Shown: one piece after another, positions 16,982 to 25,033 of the stretch
Layout of the letters: each line of letters begins with the position of its first letter
How positions within the stretch are numbered: the stretch's first letter is position 1
Source: UBA10646 sp046296295
GTDB taxonomy: Bacteria > Bacteroidota > Bacteroidia > Chitinophagales > Chitinophagaceae
Direction: 5' to 3'
Assembly: GCA_046296295.1 (NCBI GenBank)
Contig: JBKBLG010000008.1
Coordinates: forward strand, 74,627-138,626
Length of the DNA stretch: 64,000 nucleotides
Program-made: the position numbers and the translations under genes
Notes under the pieces: generated by a model
Told to the model about the DNA's origin: nothing
What the model saw: the letters and a program-made list of their open reading frames with translations, nothing else
Database searches by the model: none

Positions 16982-17501
16982 TATAATTTTTTTGCACTAG
17001 ATTCCACGGTAGTGTTGAACTATAATCAAAATTTGGCTTTTGTATGCATTGTTTAACGCTGATTTTCCAACGCATTTGGGTATAATTGGTATTCAGCATT
17101 TTAAAGGAAAGCGAACAACATTTATTTCTTGTTACATTTTTTAGCCGCCTACAACTTCGGTGGCACTAGGATTTTCTACTGATTCAACTCCCATTATTAA
17201 TATTACTTACGAATTGTCTATGTAAGATATACCAAAATATTGTTCAGTGCTTTCAATTAACCCGTTATTTTATACATAGCGATGCCAACCAATAATTGAC
17301 GATAAATTACACCCGATTTTGCTTCTACATACTTTTTGGGGAAATAGAGTACAAGTATATATGCATCTAGTACCCAACGCCAAGTGCCAATAAATTTATC
17401 TAACTCGGAGTCGCTCTAGTGCTACTGGTGGGCACAGTTGGGATTTTGGTCTTTGCTTACAATAACAGAAAGAATTATAAAAAAGATATCAGTAGACTCA
17501 T
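16982..17501 (-). pseudogene. Decayed copy of the 17515-18039 gene
   Basis: Aligns along its whole length with the intact neighbour (for example LDKFIGTWRWV for LDKFVGIWRWV) but has at least two in-frame stops just before that point and a frameshift about 40 codons later. It is a tandem duplicate in the same orientation, 13 bases downstream of the intact gene. Confidence 0.88.
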
Positions 17502-17514
17502 ATGTTACTTAAAG

Positions 17515-18039
17515 CTATAATTTTTGTAGTACTACATCCCAAGGTAGTGTTGAGCCATAGTCGAAATTGGGTTTTTGCATACCTTGTTTATTGCTGATTT
17601 TCCAACGCATTTGGTTATAGTTAGTATTTAGCATTTTTAAGGAAAGCGTAAAAGATTTATTTTTTGTTATATCTTTGGAACTGCCTACAACTTCGGTAGC
17701 ATTAGGGTTAATTCCTGATTGTACCACTGATATCAGCATTGCATGCGAGTCGTTCAAATAGGGTAAGCCAAAATATTGTTCAGTACTTTCAATTAGCCTA
17801 CCATTTTGCACATAGCGATGCCAACCAATAATGGACGGTAAATTACACCCTGGCTTTGCTTCTACATACTGTTTTTGCAAATAGAGAATAAGAGTATCTG
17901 TACCCGATACCCAACGCCAGATACCAACAAATTTATCCAATTCAGGAGCCGCTCTATTGCTGCCGGGTGGGCAGTTAGGATTTTGGGCTTTACTTAAAAA
18001 AGCAATAAAGATTGTTAGAGTTAATAATAATAATTTCAT
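17515..18039 (-). CDS. Secreted protein, unknown (tandem-duplicated family)
   Basis: 174 residues with a signal peptide (MKLLLLTLTIFIAFLSKAQ). The mature protein starts near NPNCPPGSN, followed by LDKFVGIWRWVSGTDTLILYLQKQ, a lipocalin-like strand pattern, and ends in WDVVLQKL. It resembles small beta-barrel proteins common and uncharacterised in Bacteroidetes (possibly the DUF6705 type; not confirmed). It lies nine bases after the JAMM-motif lipoprotein gene, so the two are probably co-transcribed. Confidence 0.65.
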   Translation of the reverse strand: MKLLLLTLTIFIAFLSKAQNPNCPPGSNRAAPELDKFVGIWRWVSGTDTLILYLQKQYVEAKPGCNLPSIIGWHRYVQNGRLIESTEQYFGLPYLNDSHAMLISVVQSGINPNATEVVGSSKDITKNKSFTLSLKMLNTNYNQMRWKISNKQGMQKPNFDYGSTLPWDVVLQKL

Positions 18040-18048
18040 ATGGTTATT

Positions 18049-19656
18049 TTAATTGCAAGGGAAATGTTTAATGGTATTTGAATCGTAACTATATTCAATA
18101 CGCTTAAATTCGGTAAAATCCGAATTACCTTTGAATATAGAGACACTTTGATTAGTAAATTGCTTAAGTATTTTTAAAAATTGTATTTCATTCTCTACGG
18201 CAGGTTTAGAACTAGTTATATCATATGTCAATATTAATCCATCAAATAGATCTGGATTTTCCTCTAAATACTTTTCTCCAAATCTTCTGAATGCAGTTGT
18301 ATCATTAATCATTAAAATATAAGATGTACTATCGGTAACCAATCCAAAAGTAAAAATCTTTGTATCTGATATTTTACCACTTTTAAAATAGTGGTATAAA
18401 GTATATAAATCTGAGCCGCTAAATACAGAATATCGGTTAGGATGATTATAATGATTATGAACGAAGCCGTCAACAGTAACGGCAGGTATGGTGTATTCTA
18501 TACTCAATGAGTCTTGCGGCCCCCTTGTAATACCAAAATCTATTCGGCCTTCAAAGGGGTTTTTAAAAAACATACCCATTTCATAGTTTCGAGTAACACT
18601 ATCCCTCATAGATTTATATAACGGGGTAAAGAAAGATTTTTTTAACAGTGAGTCAATTACGGTACAAGGGTTTTTAGGGAATATTTCTATCGGCTCTGCT
18701 ATCCAGCCTTTTTCTTTGCCTGTCAAACAAGGTACCAATCCGTTGTCTAAACTTGGCGTTGGGTTACATGGCTGCTGAGGTTCAGTAGAACTTCCGCCGC
18801 CGCCACCGCCACCGCCTGTAGTAGTAGGGATAATCCCACCTCCTCCCCAATCATCCACGATAACTAGTATTGTCTGTTTTATACATATAGTATTACTACT
18901 CCAACAAACACCCTCACAGGCACTACAGGTTCCTGGCTCAACACCTTCTGAAGCACAACATGCAGCATTCGAAGAGCAGTTTAAGGTTTTGGTAGTAGTG
19001 CACACCTCGTAGTCTAGAATTTTAATACTACCTCTTGCATTTGTAATGCTATTGTTATGGTCTATATGTACTTTTTTTTGTTTAATGCTTGAACTATTAC
19101 CATTAGAAAATAGTCTGTTATCAATTACTTTAAAATTAGAATACCCGAAAGTTTCAAAATCTAATAACATGAATTGTAAGGCAAACTTTTCTGCTGAATT
19201 TGAAGTGTCTTGTAGTGTTCCAAATTCATGATTTACATAATCAGATGAACGATATAGATTCAATTGTATAGAGTCATTCAGTTTTGCAAGAATAAAGGCG
19301 TTAACGTATTGAGTATTTTCCAAAACAAGTGGTATAAAAATTATAGTGTCATTTATACTTGAACCCCTTGCTTTTATTGTTGAAGTAATTGCTTTTTTCG
19401 TCGTATTAATAGCTCTATCCCAAACGGGCATACCATCTTTTTTACCAATCATACTTAAAAAGCCATTCCGCGTGTTTAATACTCTTAGCCTTTCTGCAAT
19501 GCGCAATATTTCTGAGCCTGCATTTTTGGGTAGTGTAAGGAACCTTTCTGCAACATTTGTATCCGAATTTTGAACTGAAAACTCATTTGTTTTCCGGCAA
19601 GCAACAATAAAAACAAAAAGCAAGGATATGACTATGTATGGATTGATTGATTTCAT
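18049..19656 (-). CDS. Lipoprotein with C-terminal JAMM/JAB-like metalloprotease motif
   Basis: 535 residues. A signal with a lipobox ending FIVAC (Cys20) is followed by a domain of unknown type, a Cys-rich segment (about 219-258, nine Cys), a Gly-rich linker (about 271-288) and a C-terminal domain. In the latter I see Glu359 in NYEMGMFF, then His400-Asn-His402, ten residues, and Ser413-x-x-Asp416: the complete E / HxHx(10)SxxD zinc set of JAMM isopeptidases. Expected location: anchored to the outside of a membrane. No such exported JAMM protein is known to me by name. The target is unknown. The gene lies between the two ffh tracts and may have been transferred. Confidence 0.6.
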   Translation of the reverse strand: MKSINPYIVISLLFVFIVACRKTNEFSVQNSDTNVAERFLTLPKNAGSEILRIAERLRVLNTRNGFLSMIGKKDGMPVWDRAINTTKKAITSTIKARGSSINDTIIFIPLVLENTQYVNAFILAKLNDSIQLNLYRSSDYVNHEFGTLQDTSNSAEKFALQFMLLDFETFGYSNFKVIDNRLFSNGNSSSIKQKKVHIDHNNSITNARGSIKILDYEVCTTTKTLNCSSNAACCASEGVEPGTCSACEGVCWSSNTICIKQTILVIVDDWGGGGIIPTTTGGGGGGGGSSTEPQQPCNPTPSLDNGLVPCLTGKEKGWIAEPIEIFPKNPCTVIDSLLKKSFFTPLYKSMRDSVTRNYEMGMFFKNPFEGRIDFGITRGPQDSLSIEYTIPAVTVDGFVHNHYNHPNRYSVFSGSDLYTLYHYFKSGKISDTKIFTFGLVTDSTSYILMINDTTAFRRFGEKYLEENPDLFDGLILTYDITSSKPAVENEIQFLKILKQFTNQSVSIFKGNSDFTEFKRIEYSYDSNTIKHFPCN

Positions 19657-19796
19657 AAGCAGCGCAGTTTGTAGGTTAGTTTTTTGTAAATATAATTTAG
19701 AAAAATTGTATTAGTATAGAATTATATTATTTTTTTATAAAAAAACGATTACCACAACTAAGAAAACTTAACAGTAAGTCCAAAACTTCCAATAGT

Positions 19797-19804
19797 TATA
19801 TTTG
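19797..19804 (+). promoter_or_regulatory. -7 box upstream of ffh
   Basis: TATATTTG fits the TAnnTTTG consensus 22 bases before the ffh ATG. Unlike the upstream copy at 16719, there is no TTTG about 20 bases before it, so the -33 element appears to have been lost at the junction. Confidence 0.4.
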
Positions 19805-19958
19805 CCACCCGAAAACTGATATTCGAATGTTTGGAAACTTGCAGGAGCGCCTCGAATCGGCCTTCAAAAACCTAAAAGGCGAAGCCAAAATCAATGATCT
19901 TAACGTAGCTAATACGGTGAAAGACATTCGCCGTGCCTTAATTGATGCCGACGTTAAC
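19797..19958 (+). repeat. Duplicated ffh 5' tract, copy in the intact gene
   Basis: Partner of 16719-16881, 3.08 kb away in direct orientation. The matching tract stops after codon 44 of ffh, where the intact gene continues with YKIAKE. Confidence 0.92.
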
Positions 19959-21158
19959 TATAAAATAGCTAAAGAATTCACTGATAAAGTGAAAGAAAAG
20001 GCGCTGGGCGAAAAAGTACTCAACGCTATTAGCCCCGGCCAGTTAATGGTTAAAATTGTGCAAGATGAGCTTACCGAACTCATGGGTGGCACCGCTGCCG
20101 ATTTTAATATCACCGGAAATCCGGCCGTTATTTTAATAGCAGGATTACAAGGTTCTGGTAAAACCACCTTTACAGGTAAGCTTGCCAACTTCTTAAAAAC
20201 ACAAAAAGGTAAGAGTCCGCTAGTGGTAGCAGCCGATATTTATCGTCCAGCCGCTATTGATCAGCTTACTGTGTTAGCCGGACAAATTGGTGTTGAAATT
20301 TACGCTGAGCGTGAGAATAACAATCCGGTCGCCATTGCTCAAAATGCCGTAAAACATGCCAAAGCTAATAATAAAAATGTAGTGATCATAGATACCGCCG
20401 GCCGCTTAGCGGTTGATGAAGCTATGATGACCGAAGTAGCTAATATTAAAGCTGCTGTACAGCCTACCGAAATTTTATTCGTAGTAGATAGCATGACGGG
20501 GCAAGATGCGGTAAATACAGCCAAAGCTTTCAACGACCGATTGGATTTTTCTGGCGTTGTACTCACGAAGCTCGATGGCGATACACGCGGCGGTGCTGCA
20601 CTGAGTATCAAGTATACGGTGAACAAACCCATCAAATTTGCCAGCAGCGGCGAAAAAATGGAAACGCTCGATGTATTCTACCCTGAACGTATGGCGCAGC
20701 GTATCTTAGGGATGGGCGACATTGCAAGCCTTGTAGAAAAGGCACAACGTCAATACGATGAAGAACAAGCTAAAAAGCTTGAAAAGAAAATTCGTAAAAA
20801 CCAGTTCGACTTCCAAGATTTCTACGACCAGCTACAACAAATCAAAAAAATGGGTAACCTGAAAGATTTGATGGGTATGATACCTGGCGTAGGCAAGGCC
20901 ATAAAAGATATTGATATTAGCGATGATGCCTTTAAAGGTATAGAAGCAATTATCAGCAGTATGACACTTGAAGAACGCTCTAACCCCGATCTTATTAACC
21001 CCAGCCGCCGCAACCGCATTGCCAAAGGCAGCGGCAAAAAATTAGAGGAGGTGAATGCCTTTATCAAGCAATTTGAACAAATGCGTGAAATGATGAAGAT
21101 GATGAACAAAATGCCCATGGGCGGCTTCCCCGGCATGAAGGGTATGATGCGGAGATAA
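19827..21158 (+). CDS. ffh: Signal recognition particle protein Ffh (SRP54)
   Basis: Binds signal sequences on ribosomes and delivers them to FtsY. 443 residues in the standard order: N domain (1-90), G domain with GLQGSGKTTFTGKLA near 107, DTAGRLAVDEAM, TKLDGDTRGGAAL and the SGEK loop, then the Met-rich M domain ending in MPMGGFPGMKGMMRR. All GTPase motifs are intact. The first 44 codons also occur at 16750. Confidence 0.97.
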   Translation: MFGNLQERLESAFKNLKGEAKINDLNVANTVKDIRRALIDADVNYKIAKEFTDKVKEKALGEKVLNAISPGQLMVKIVQDELTELMGGTAADFNITGNPAVILIAGLQGSGKTTFTGKLANFLKTQKGKSPLVVAADIYRPAAIDQLTVLAGQIGVEIYAERENNNPVAIAQNAVKHAKANNKNVVIIDTAGRLAVDEAMMTEVANIKAAVQPTEILFVVDSMTGQDAVNTAKAFNDRLDFSGVVLTKLDGDTRGGAALSIKYTVNKPIKFASSGEKMETLDVFYPERMAQRILGMGDIASLVEKAQRQYDEEQAKKLEKKIRKNQFDFQDFYDQLQQIKKMGNLKDLMGMIPGVGKAIKDIDISDDAFKGIEAIISSMTLEERSNPDLINPSRRNRIAKGSGKKLEEVNAFIKQFEQMREMMKMMNKMPMGGFPGMKGMMRR

Positions 21159-21175
21159 TTTGAGTTTCAATCAAA

Positions 21176-21209
21176 CAACAACGGCACAGTTAAAACTGTG
21201 CCGTTGTTG
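21176..21209 (+). terminator. ffh terminator
   Basis: A 15-bp perfect stem (CAACAACGGCACAGT and its complement) with a TAAA loop, 17 bases past the ffh stop and followed by TTTTG. It lies between ffh and a convergent gene. Confidence 0.88.
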
Positions 21210-21232
21210 TTTTGTAAGCTAACAAACTCACT

Positions 21233-23365
21233 TTACTCCAACAACAATACCCAACCTTTAAAACTTTGTTGAATTTCAGGTATTGTGATGATATAATAAT
21301 ACGTTGCAGCAGGCAAAGGCTTACCCTTAAAAGTACCATTCCACGGCTGTGGGTAACCACGGCCAGTGCTAAATACAGGTTGCCCATAACGGTTAAACAC
21401 TTCTACTGTAGCAGAACGATACGTATTAAGACCCTCTATCACCCAAGTATCATTCACGCCATCGCCATTAGGGCTAAATGCATTCGGCACTCGAATATTT
21501 TCAAGTACCCGAATAGTTAATGTATCGCTTGCGGCACCACAAAAGGCACTGTTAACATTAAGTATATACTGCGTTGTAAGCTGCGGCGTAGCTAAAGGAT
21601 TCAATAAAGTTGCATCGTTTAATCCGGTGCTGGGTGTCCAAATAAAATTGATGGCTGTACCACTAACTCTTGCTAAGGTTAATGGCACTGAAAAACCTTT
21701 GAAAATAGTAGTATCTCGGCCTGCAAAAACACTCGGTTTTTCATGCACAGTAATCAAAAAACTATCTCGTTGTATACAACCGCTACCGCTGCTAGCAATG
21801 GCTGTTAACCACGTACTGGTAGTTGGCCTTACGGTAAATGAAGTAGCGATAGAGCCTCTTACAATATTTGCAGGCTGCCAAATTAAATTGCCACCTCCAA
21901 AGCTGCCCCTTACGGTAAATGAATCGCCTAAGCACACCAGGGTGTCAGTATTGCGAATATTGGCTACTGCTGGCGGTAGCACAATCACCACTGCACTATC
22001 AACACGGGTACATCCCGATTGGTTACGGGCAGTTGCAACATAAGTACCCCCACTGTTAGCTTGTGCTGTTAGTTGTAACAGGCTTCCATTTGCCGTAAGG
22101 CCATTGGGCCCTAGCCATGTAATATTATAGGCACTATCTGACTGTACCTGTACCTGCAAAGAGCCACCCTCACAAACAGGTGTATTTGATTGAACAGTAA
22201 TTTGAGGTAAGTTAACCGGTGCCACCGTTATGCTACCAGCCATACTAGTACAGTTACTAGGCGTTGCACCAACCACTGTATAAGTTCCGGCTACACTACT
22301 AATAGCATTACCAATACTAATGCTATTGCTTATAAAACCGGTGTTGTTGGGTAATGTCCACCGATATTGTATGCCGGGGGTTATGTTGTTAATTCGAATA
22401 AGCAAGCTATCGCCATTACACCAAGTACGAGCAAGCGACAACTGCGGTGCGGGCGGCGGCGTCTGTGGCACAATGGTAACAGTATCTCTAAATACTTGAT
22501 TGGTACAAGGGTCGGTAATGGTACAGATGTATTGAGCATTGCTACTTGCTTGTACACTTGGGTTACGAATGGCAGGATTCGAAAGCCCGGTAGTTGGCTG
22601 CCAACTGTAAATAGCCCCTGGAATGTTCAAAGCATCTAAAAAAACGAAATCTTGTAGGCAAGGGTTGAGCGTTCTGTTTAAGTTCAAAAACTGTGAATTA
22701 CTGATTTTGCATACCGTTTGTTGATTCACAAAACCTCCGGTAGCAGCGGTGAATCCCCAAAATGCATTCGGATTACCGTTGAAAATAGTTTGGAGTATAT
22801 TATTCGTATAATCTATACGTAACTCGCAATTCACAAATACTTTTAGGTTATTGGTAGCAGCGGTATACAAAAAGCGAACGGCAATAGGCTGCCCATTATC
22901 TGCAAAACCACCATTTGATAAAATAGAAATTGGCGGCGTTAATCCATTCGCATGGTTAGGGTTGCCATTGGCCATAATAGCCATATGAAAGTTATTAGGG
23001 TCGTTGAGGTTTTGGTTACGATAGGTATCAAACTCTACTGCAATACTGGGTGTAATATTGCCGTACCCCAAGCCTTGCCCCAATGCACCGGCATTAGAAC
23101 TTTGCTGCTGTATTACAAAAGCCACACCATCGGCGCCACTACCATTACCTGAGCCCAAATTCAACTCGGCTTTAATGTCAAAATCTTGGGTGAGGTTAAT
23201 TTGTCCCTGATACCAAATTGCCCCCATTTGGTTAAGCGATGCATTGGTAAGTGTATAACAGCCATTTCCGGCATCAAAAGCATTTCCTACAAAAGCATAT
23301 TGCGCTTTTAGAAGCGTGGTTAGCCCAACAAAAACAATCAAAAACAGCAATAGCGTACGAAACAT
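21233..23365 (-). CDS. Secreted lectin-like protein with T9SS type B (CHU_C) sorting domain
   Basis: About 710 residues from the ATG at 23365, which begins the signal peptide MFRTLLLFLIVFVG. Order: an L-type lectin-like domain (GADGVAFVIQQ, PSIAVEFDTYRN; about 25-230), several Ig/PKD-like segments with paired cysteines, and a gliding-motility-associated C-terminal domain (VPNAFSPNGDGVNDTWVIEG, VEVFNRYGQPVF). Known role of that end: export and attachment through the type IX system. Likely a surface sugar-binding protein. Two exact dispersed motifs (21827, 21908) encode FTVR and a variant (22087) encodes LTAN. Confidence 0.9.
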   Translation of the reverse strand: MFRTLLLFLIVFVGLTTLLKAQYAFVGNAFDAGNGCYTLTNASLNQMGAIWYQGQINLTQDFDIKAELNLGSGNGSGADGVAFVIQQQSSNAGALGQGLGYGNITPSIAVEFDTYRNQNLNDPNNFHMAIMANGNPNHANGLTPPISILSNGGFADNGQPIAVRFLYTAATNNLKVFVNCELRIDYTNNILQTIFNGNPNAFWGFTAATGGFVNQQTVCKISNSQFLNLNRTLNPCLQDFVFLDALNIPGAIYSWQPTTGLSNPAIRNPSVQASSNAQYICTITDPCTNQVFRDTVTIVPQTPPPAPQLSLARTWCNGDSLLIRINNITPGIQYRWTLPNNTGFISNSISIGNAISSVAGTYTVVGATPSNCTSMAGSITVAPVNLPQITVQSNTPVCEGGSLQVQVQSDSAYNITWLGPNGLTANGSLLQLTAQANSGGTYVATARNQSGCTRVDSAVVIVLPPAVANIRNTDTLVCLGDSFTVRGSFGGGNLIWQPANIVRGSIATSFTVRPTTSTWLTAIASSGSGCIQRDSFLITVHEKPSVFAGRDTTIFKGFSVPLTLARVSGTAINFIWTPSTGLNDATLLNPLATPQLTTQYILNVNSAFCGAASDTLTIRVLENIRVPNAFSPNGDGVNDTWVIEGLNTYRSATVEVFNRYGQPVFSTGRGYPQPWNGTFKGKPLPAATYYYIITIPEIQQSFKGWVLLLE

Positions 23366-23428
23366 GCGGTGAAAATAGTGGCAATCGGGCAAAAACGCTG
23401 TTGTTCATTTGCTAAAAAAGGAGTTTTG

Positions 23429-23460
23429 TTTGGTGCGTGTTGTAAAGGGTACTATTTTCG
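23429..23460 (+). promoter_or_regulatory. Possible rpsP promoter
   Basis: TTTG at 23429-23432, a 20-base spacer and TATTTTCG at 23453-23460, one base off TAnnTTTG, 56 bases before the rpsP ATG. Confidence 0.4.
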
Positions 23461-23516
23461 CTCTCCAAATTTTTCGTTAACCTGCTTTAACCAAGCCCTT
23501 TAAATGTCTATTTAAG

Positions 23517-23966
23517 ATGGCAGTAAAACTAAGATTGCAAAGGCACGGCAGCAAAAAACGCCCTTTCTACTTTATAGTAGTGGCCGATGCTCGTGCACCC
23601 CGTGATGGTAAGTTCATCCAAAAGATTGGAACTTACAACCCTTTAACCGTACCAGCTACCATTAACCTCGATCGCCAAAAGGCGTTAGAGTGGTTGCACA
23701 AAGGTGCTCAGCCAACAGACACAGTGCGTCGTATTTTAAGCTTCAAAGGTGTATTATACCTGAAGCACTTACTACGTGGTGTTAAATTAGGCTTGTTTGA
23801 TGAAGCTACTGCAATGGTGAAATTCCAAGCATGGCACGAAGAGCATGAAGCGAACATTCGCCGCCGCACTGAAGAGCACCGCAAAGCTCAAAGATCAAAA
23901 AGACAGCAACCCATTGTAAAAAAAGTAGAAAACAACCATAGTGGCGATACAGCTGCTGAGGCTTAA
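23517..23966 (+). CDS. rpsP: 30S ribosomal protein S16
   Basis: Small-subunit protein needed for 30S assembly. The start MAVKLRLQRHGSKKRPFYFIVVADARAPRDG is diagnostic. It is 149 residues long, well beyond the usual 80-90; the additional C-terminal part is charged and helical (HEEHEANIRRRTEEHRKAQRS), a common Bacteroidetes extension. The next gene is rimM, the usual partner. Confidence 0.97.
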   Translation: MAVKLRLQRHGSKKRPFYFIVVADARAPRDGKFIQKIGTYNPLTVPATINLDRQKALEWLHKGAQPTDTVRRILSFKGVLYLKHLLRGVKLGLFDEATAMVKFQAWHEEHEANIRRRTEEHRKAQRSKRQQPIVKKVENNHSGDTAAEA

Positions 23967-23990
23967 TACTTTAGTTGCTACAACAAACTT

Positions 23991-24021
23991 AACATCCTAT
24001 CATTCATTGTGGTAGGATGTT
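23991..24021 (+). terminator. Hairpin between rpsP and rimM
   Basis: AACATCCTA pairs with TAGGATGTT around a 13-base loop, and a T-run follows. An exact dispersed motif comes 15 bases later (24037-24050). It may partly uncouple rpsP from rimM. Confidence 0.7.
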
Positions 24022-24123
24022 GTTTTTTAAAGCCTACCTTACGGTAAATGAAATTACAGGTAAGCAACTAGCCTTATTCCGATTCTCATTTACACGTAAG
24101 TGAAAAAATAAAACTATAAAAAC

Positions 24124-24630
24124 GTGTACATACACATTGGTAAAATCGTAGCAAGTTTTGGCATCAACGGTGAGCTCATCATAGAACATGGGATGGGAAA
24201 GGTAGATTTAAAAAAAGCCACAGCTTTATTTGTAGAACCCACAAAAGGCTCGTACTTACCTTACTTCATCGAACGTATCAAACATAAATCTGACTCCGAG
24301 TTGTATGTTAAACTAGAAGATGTAAATACCAAAGAGGCGGTAAAACCACTTATGCAAAAAAAGGTATGGCTAACAGAAACAGACTTTAGGAAAGTAGCCA
24401 CCAAAAACAGTGCAATTAGTTTATTAAAGTACGAAGTATTCGATGGCAAAACAAGCGTAGGAACTGTAGAAGCGGTAATAGAACAACCACATCAAATTTT
24501 ATTGCAAGTACCTTTCGGAACAGAAGATGCACTATTACCCTTACATCAAGAAACTTTGGTTAACATTGACCACACGCAAAAGAAAATTTATCTCAACCTC
24601 CCTGATGGATTGCTCGACATTTACCGATAG
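24124..24630 (+). CDS. rimM: Ribosome maturation factor RimM
   Basis: Helps 30S head assembly and binds S19. 168 residues: the N-terminal RimM barrel (HIGKIVASFGINGELIIEH) and the PRC-barrel (DGKTSVGTVEAVIEQPHQILLQV, TLVNIDHTQKKIYLNLPDGLLDIYR). It starts at GTG; I see no suitable ATG. Placed after rpsP as usual, though trmD and rplS do not follow: rplS is at 61.8 kb. Confidence 0.93.
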   Translation: MYIHIGKIVASFGINGELIIEHGMGKVDLKKATALFVEPTKGSYLPYFIERIKHKSDSELYVKLEDVNTKEAVKPLMQKKVWLTETDFRKVATKNSAISLLKYEVFDGKTSVGTVEAVIEQPHQILLQVPFGTEDALLPLHQETLVNIDHTQKKIYLNLPDGLLDIYR

Positions 24631-24770
24631 CAACAAATACTGAAGCTTAGTATTAAAAAATTTGAATGAATTGTATATAACTTAATGAATACTTTATAAC
24701 GGCTAAAAGCCCCTTAAAAGAAGTGATCTTTTAACTTTAGCATAGTGAATAAGCTTGCATACCTACTTTA

Positions 24771-24800
24771 AGCATTAGCATTAGCATTAGCATTAGCATT
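24771..24800 (+). repeat. Hexanucleotide tandem repeat (AGCATT)5
   Basis: Five perfect AGCATT units between rimM and a gene relic, the only clear microsatellite in the window. It is not inside a working gene. Confidence 0.9.
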
Positions 24801-24807
24801 AACATAA

Positions 24808-24975
24808 GCAATACTATACAAAAGCATTCGGTATTACATTGCCACGCTAGAGCAATACCCAAAAGGCGAAATGGATACATGCATTGATGCTGGCATGAAC
24901 AACTTTATAACCCAACCTATCAACCGCGAAGCATTAGAAGATGTGGTAGCCAAGTATTTGAAAAACGTTAGTTAA
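24808..24975 (+). pseudogene. C-terminal relic of a response-regulator receiver domain
   Basis: The frame that ends at TAA 24973-24975 reads DTCIDAGMNNFITQPINREALEDVVAKYL. This is the last third of a CheY-like receiver domain: the helix 4/strand 5 junction with Gln where the conserved Lys before Pro normally sits, then helix 5. There is no phosphorylation-site part and no start in place, and a stop lies just upstream at 24805. I infer a remnant of a hybrid sensor kinase or regulator. Confidence 0.7.
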
Positions 24976-25033
24976 ACCAACCTCTTTCATCATACAATTC
25001 TTCCTACTTCCTTTAAAGCAATATCTTGCAAGT

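Noticed and set aside
16719..19958. The ffh-flanked insert as a standard integrative element
   Set aside because: No integrase, recombinase or mobilisation gene is present between the repeats, and the repeats are diverged rather than identical, so a fresh site-specific integration is not supported.
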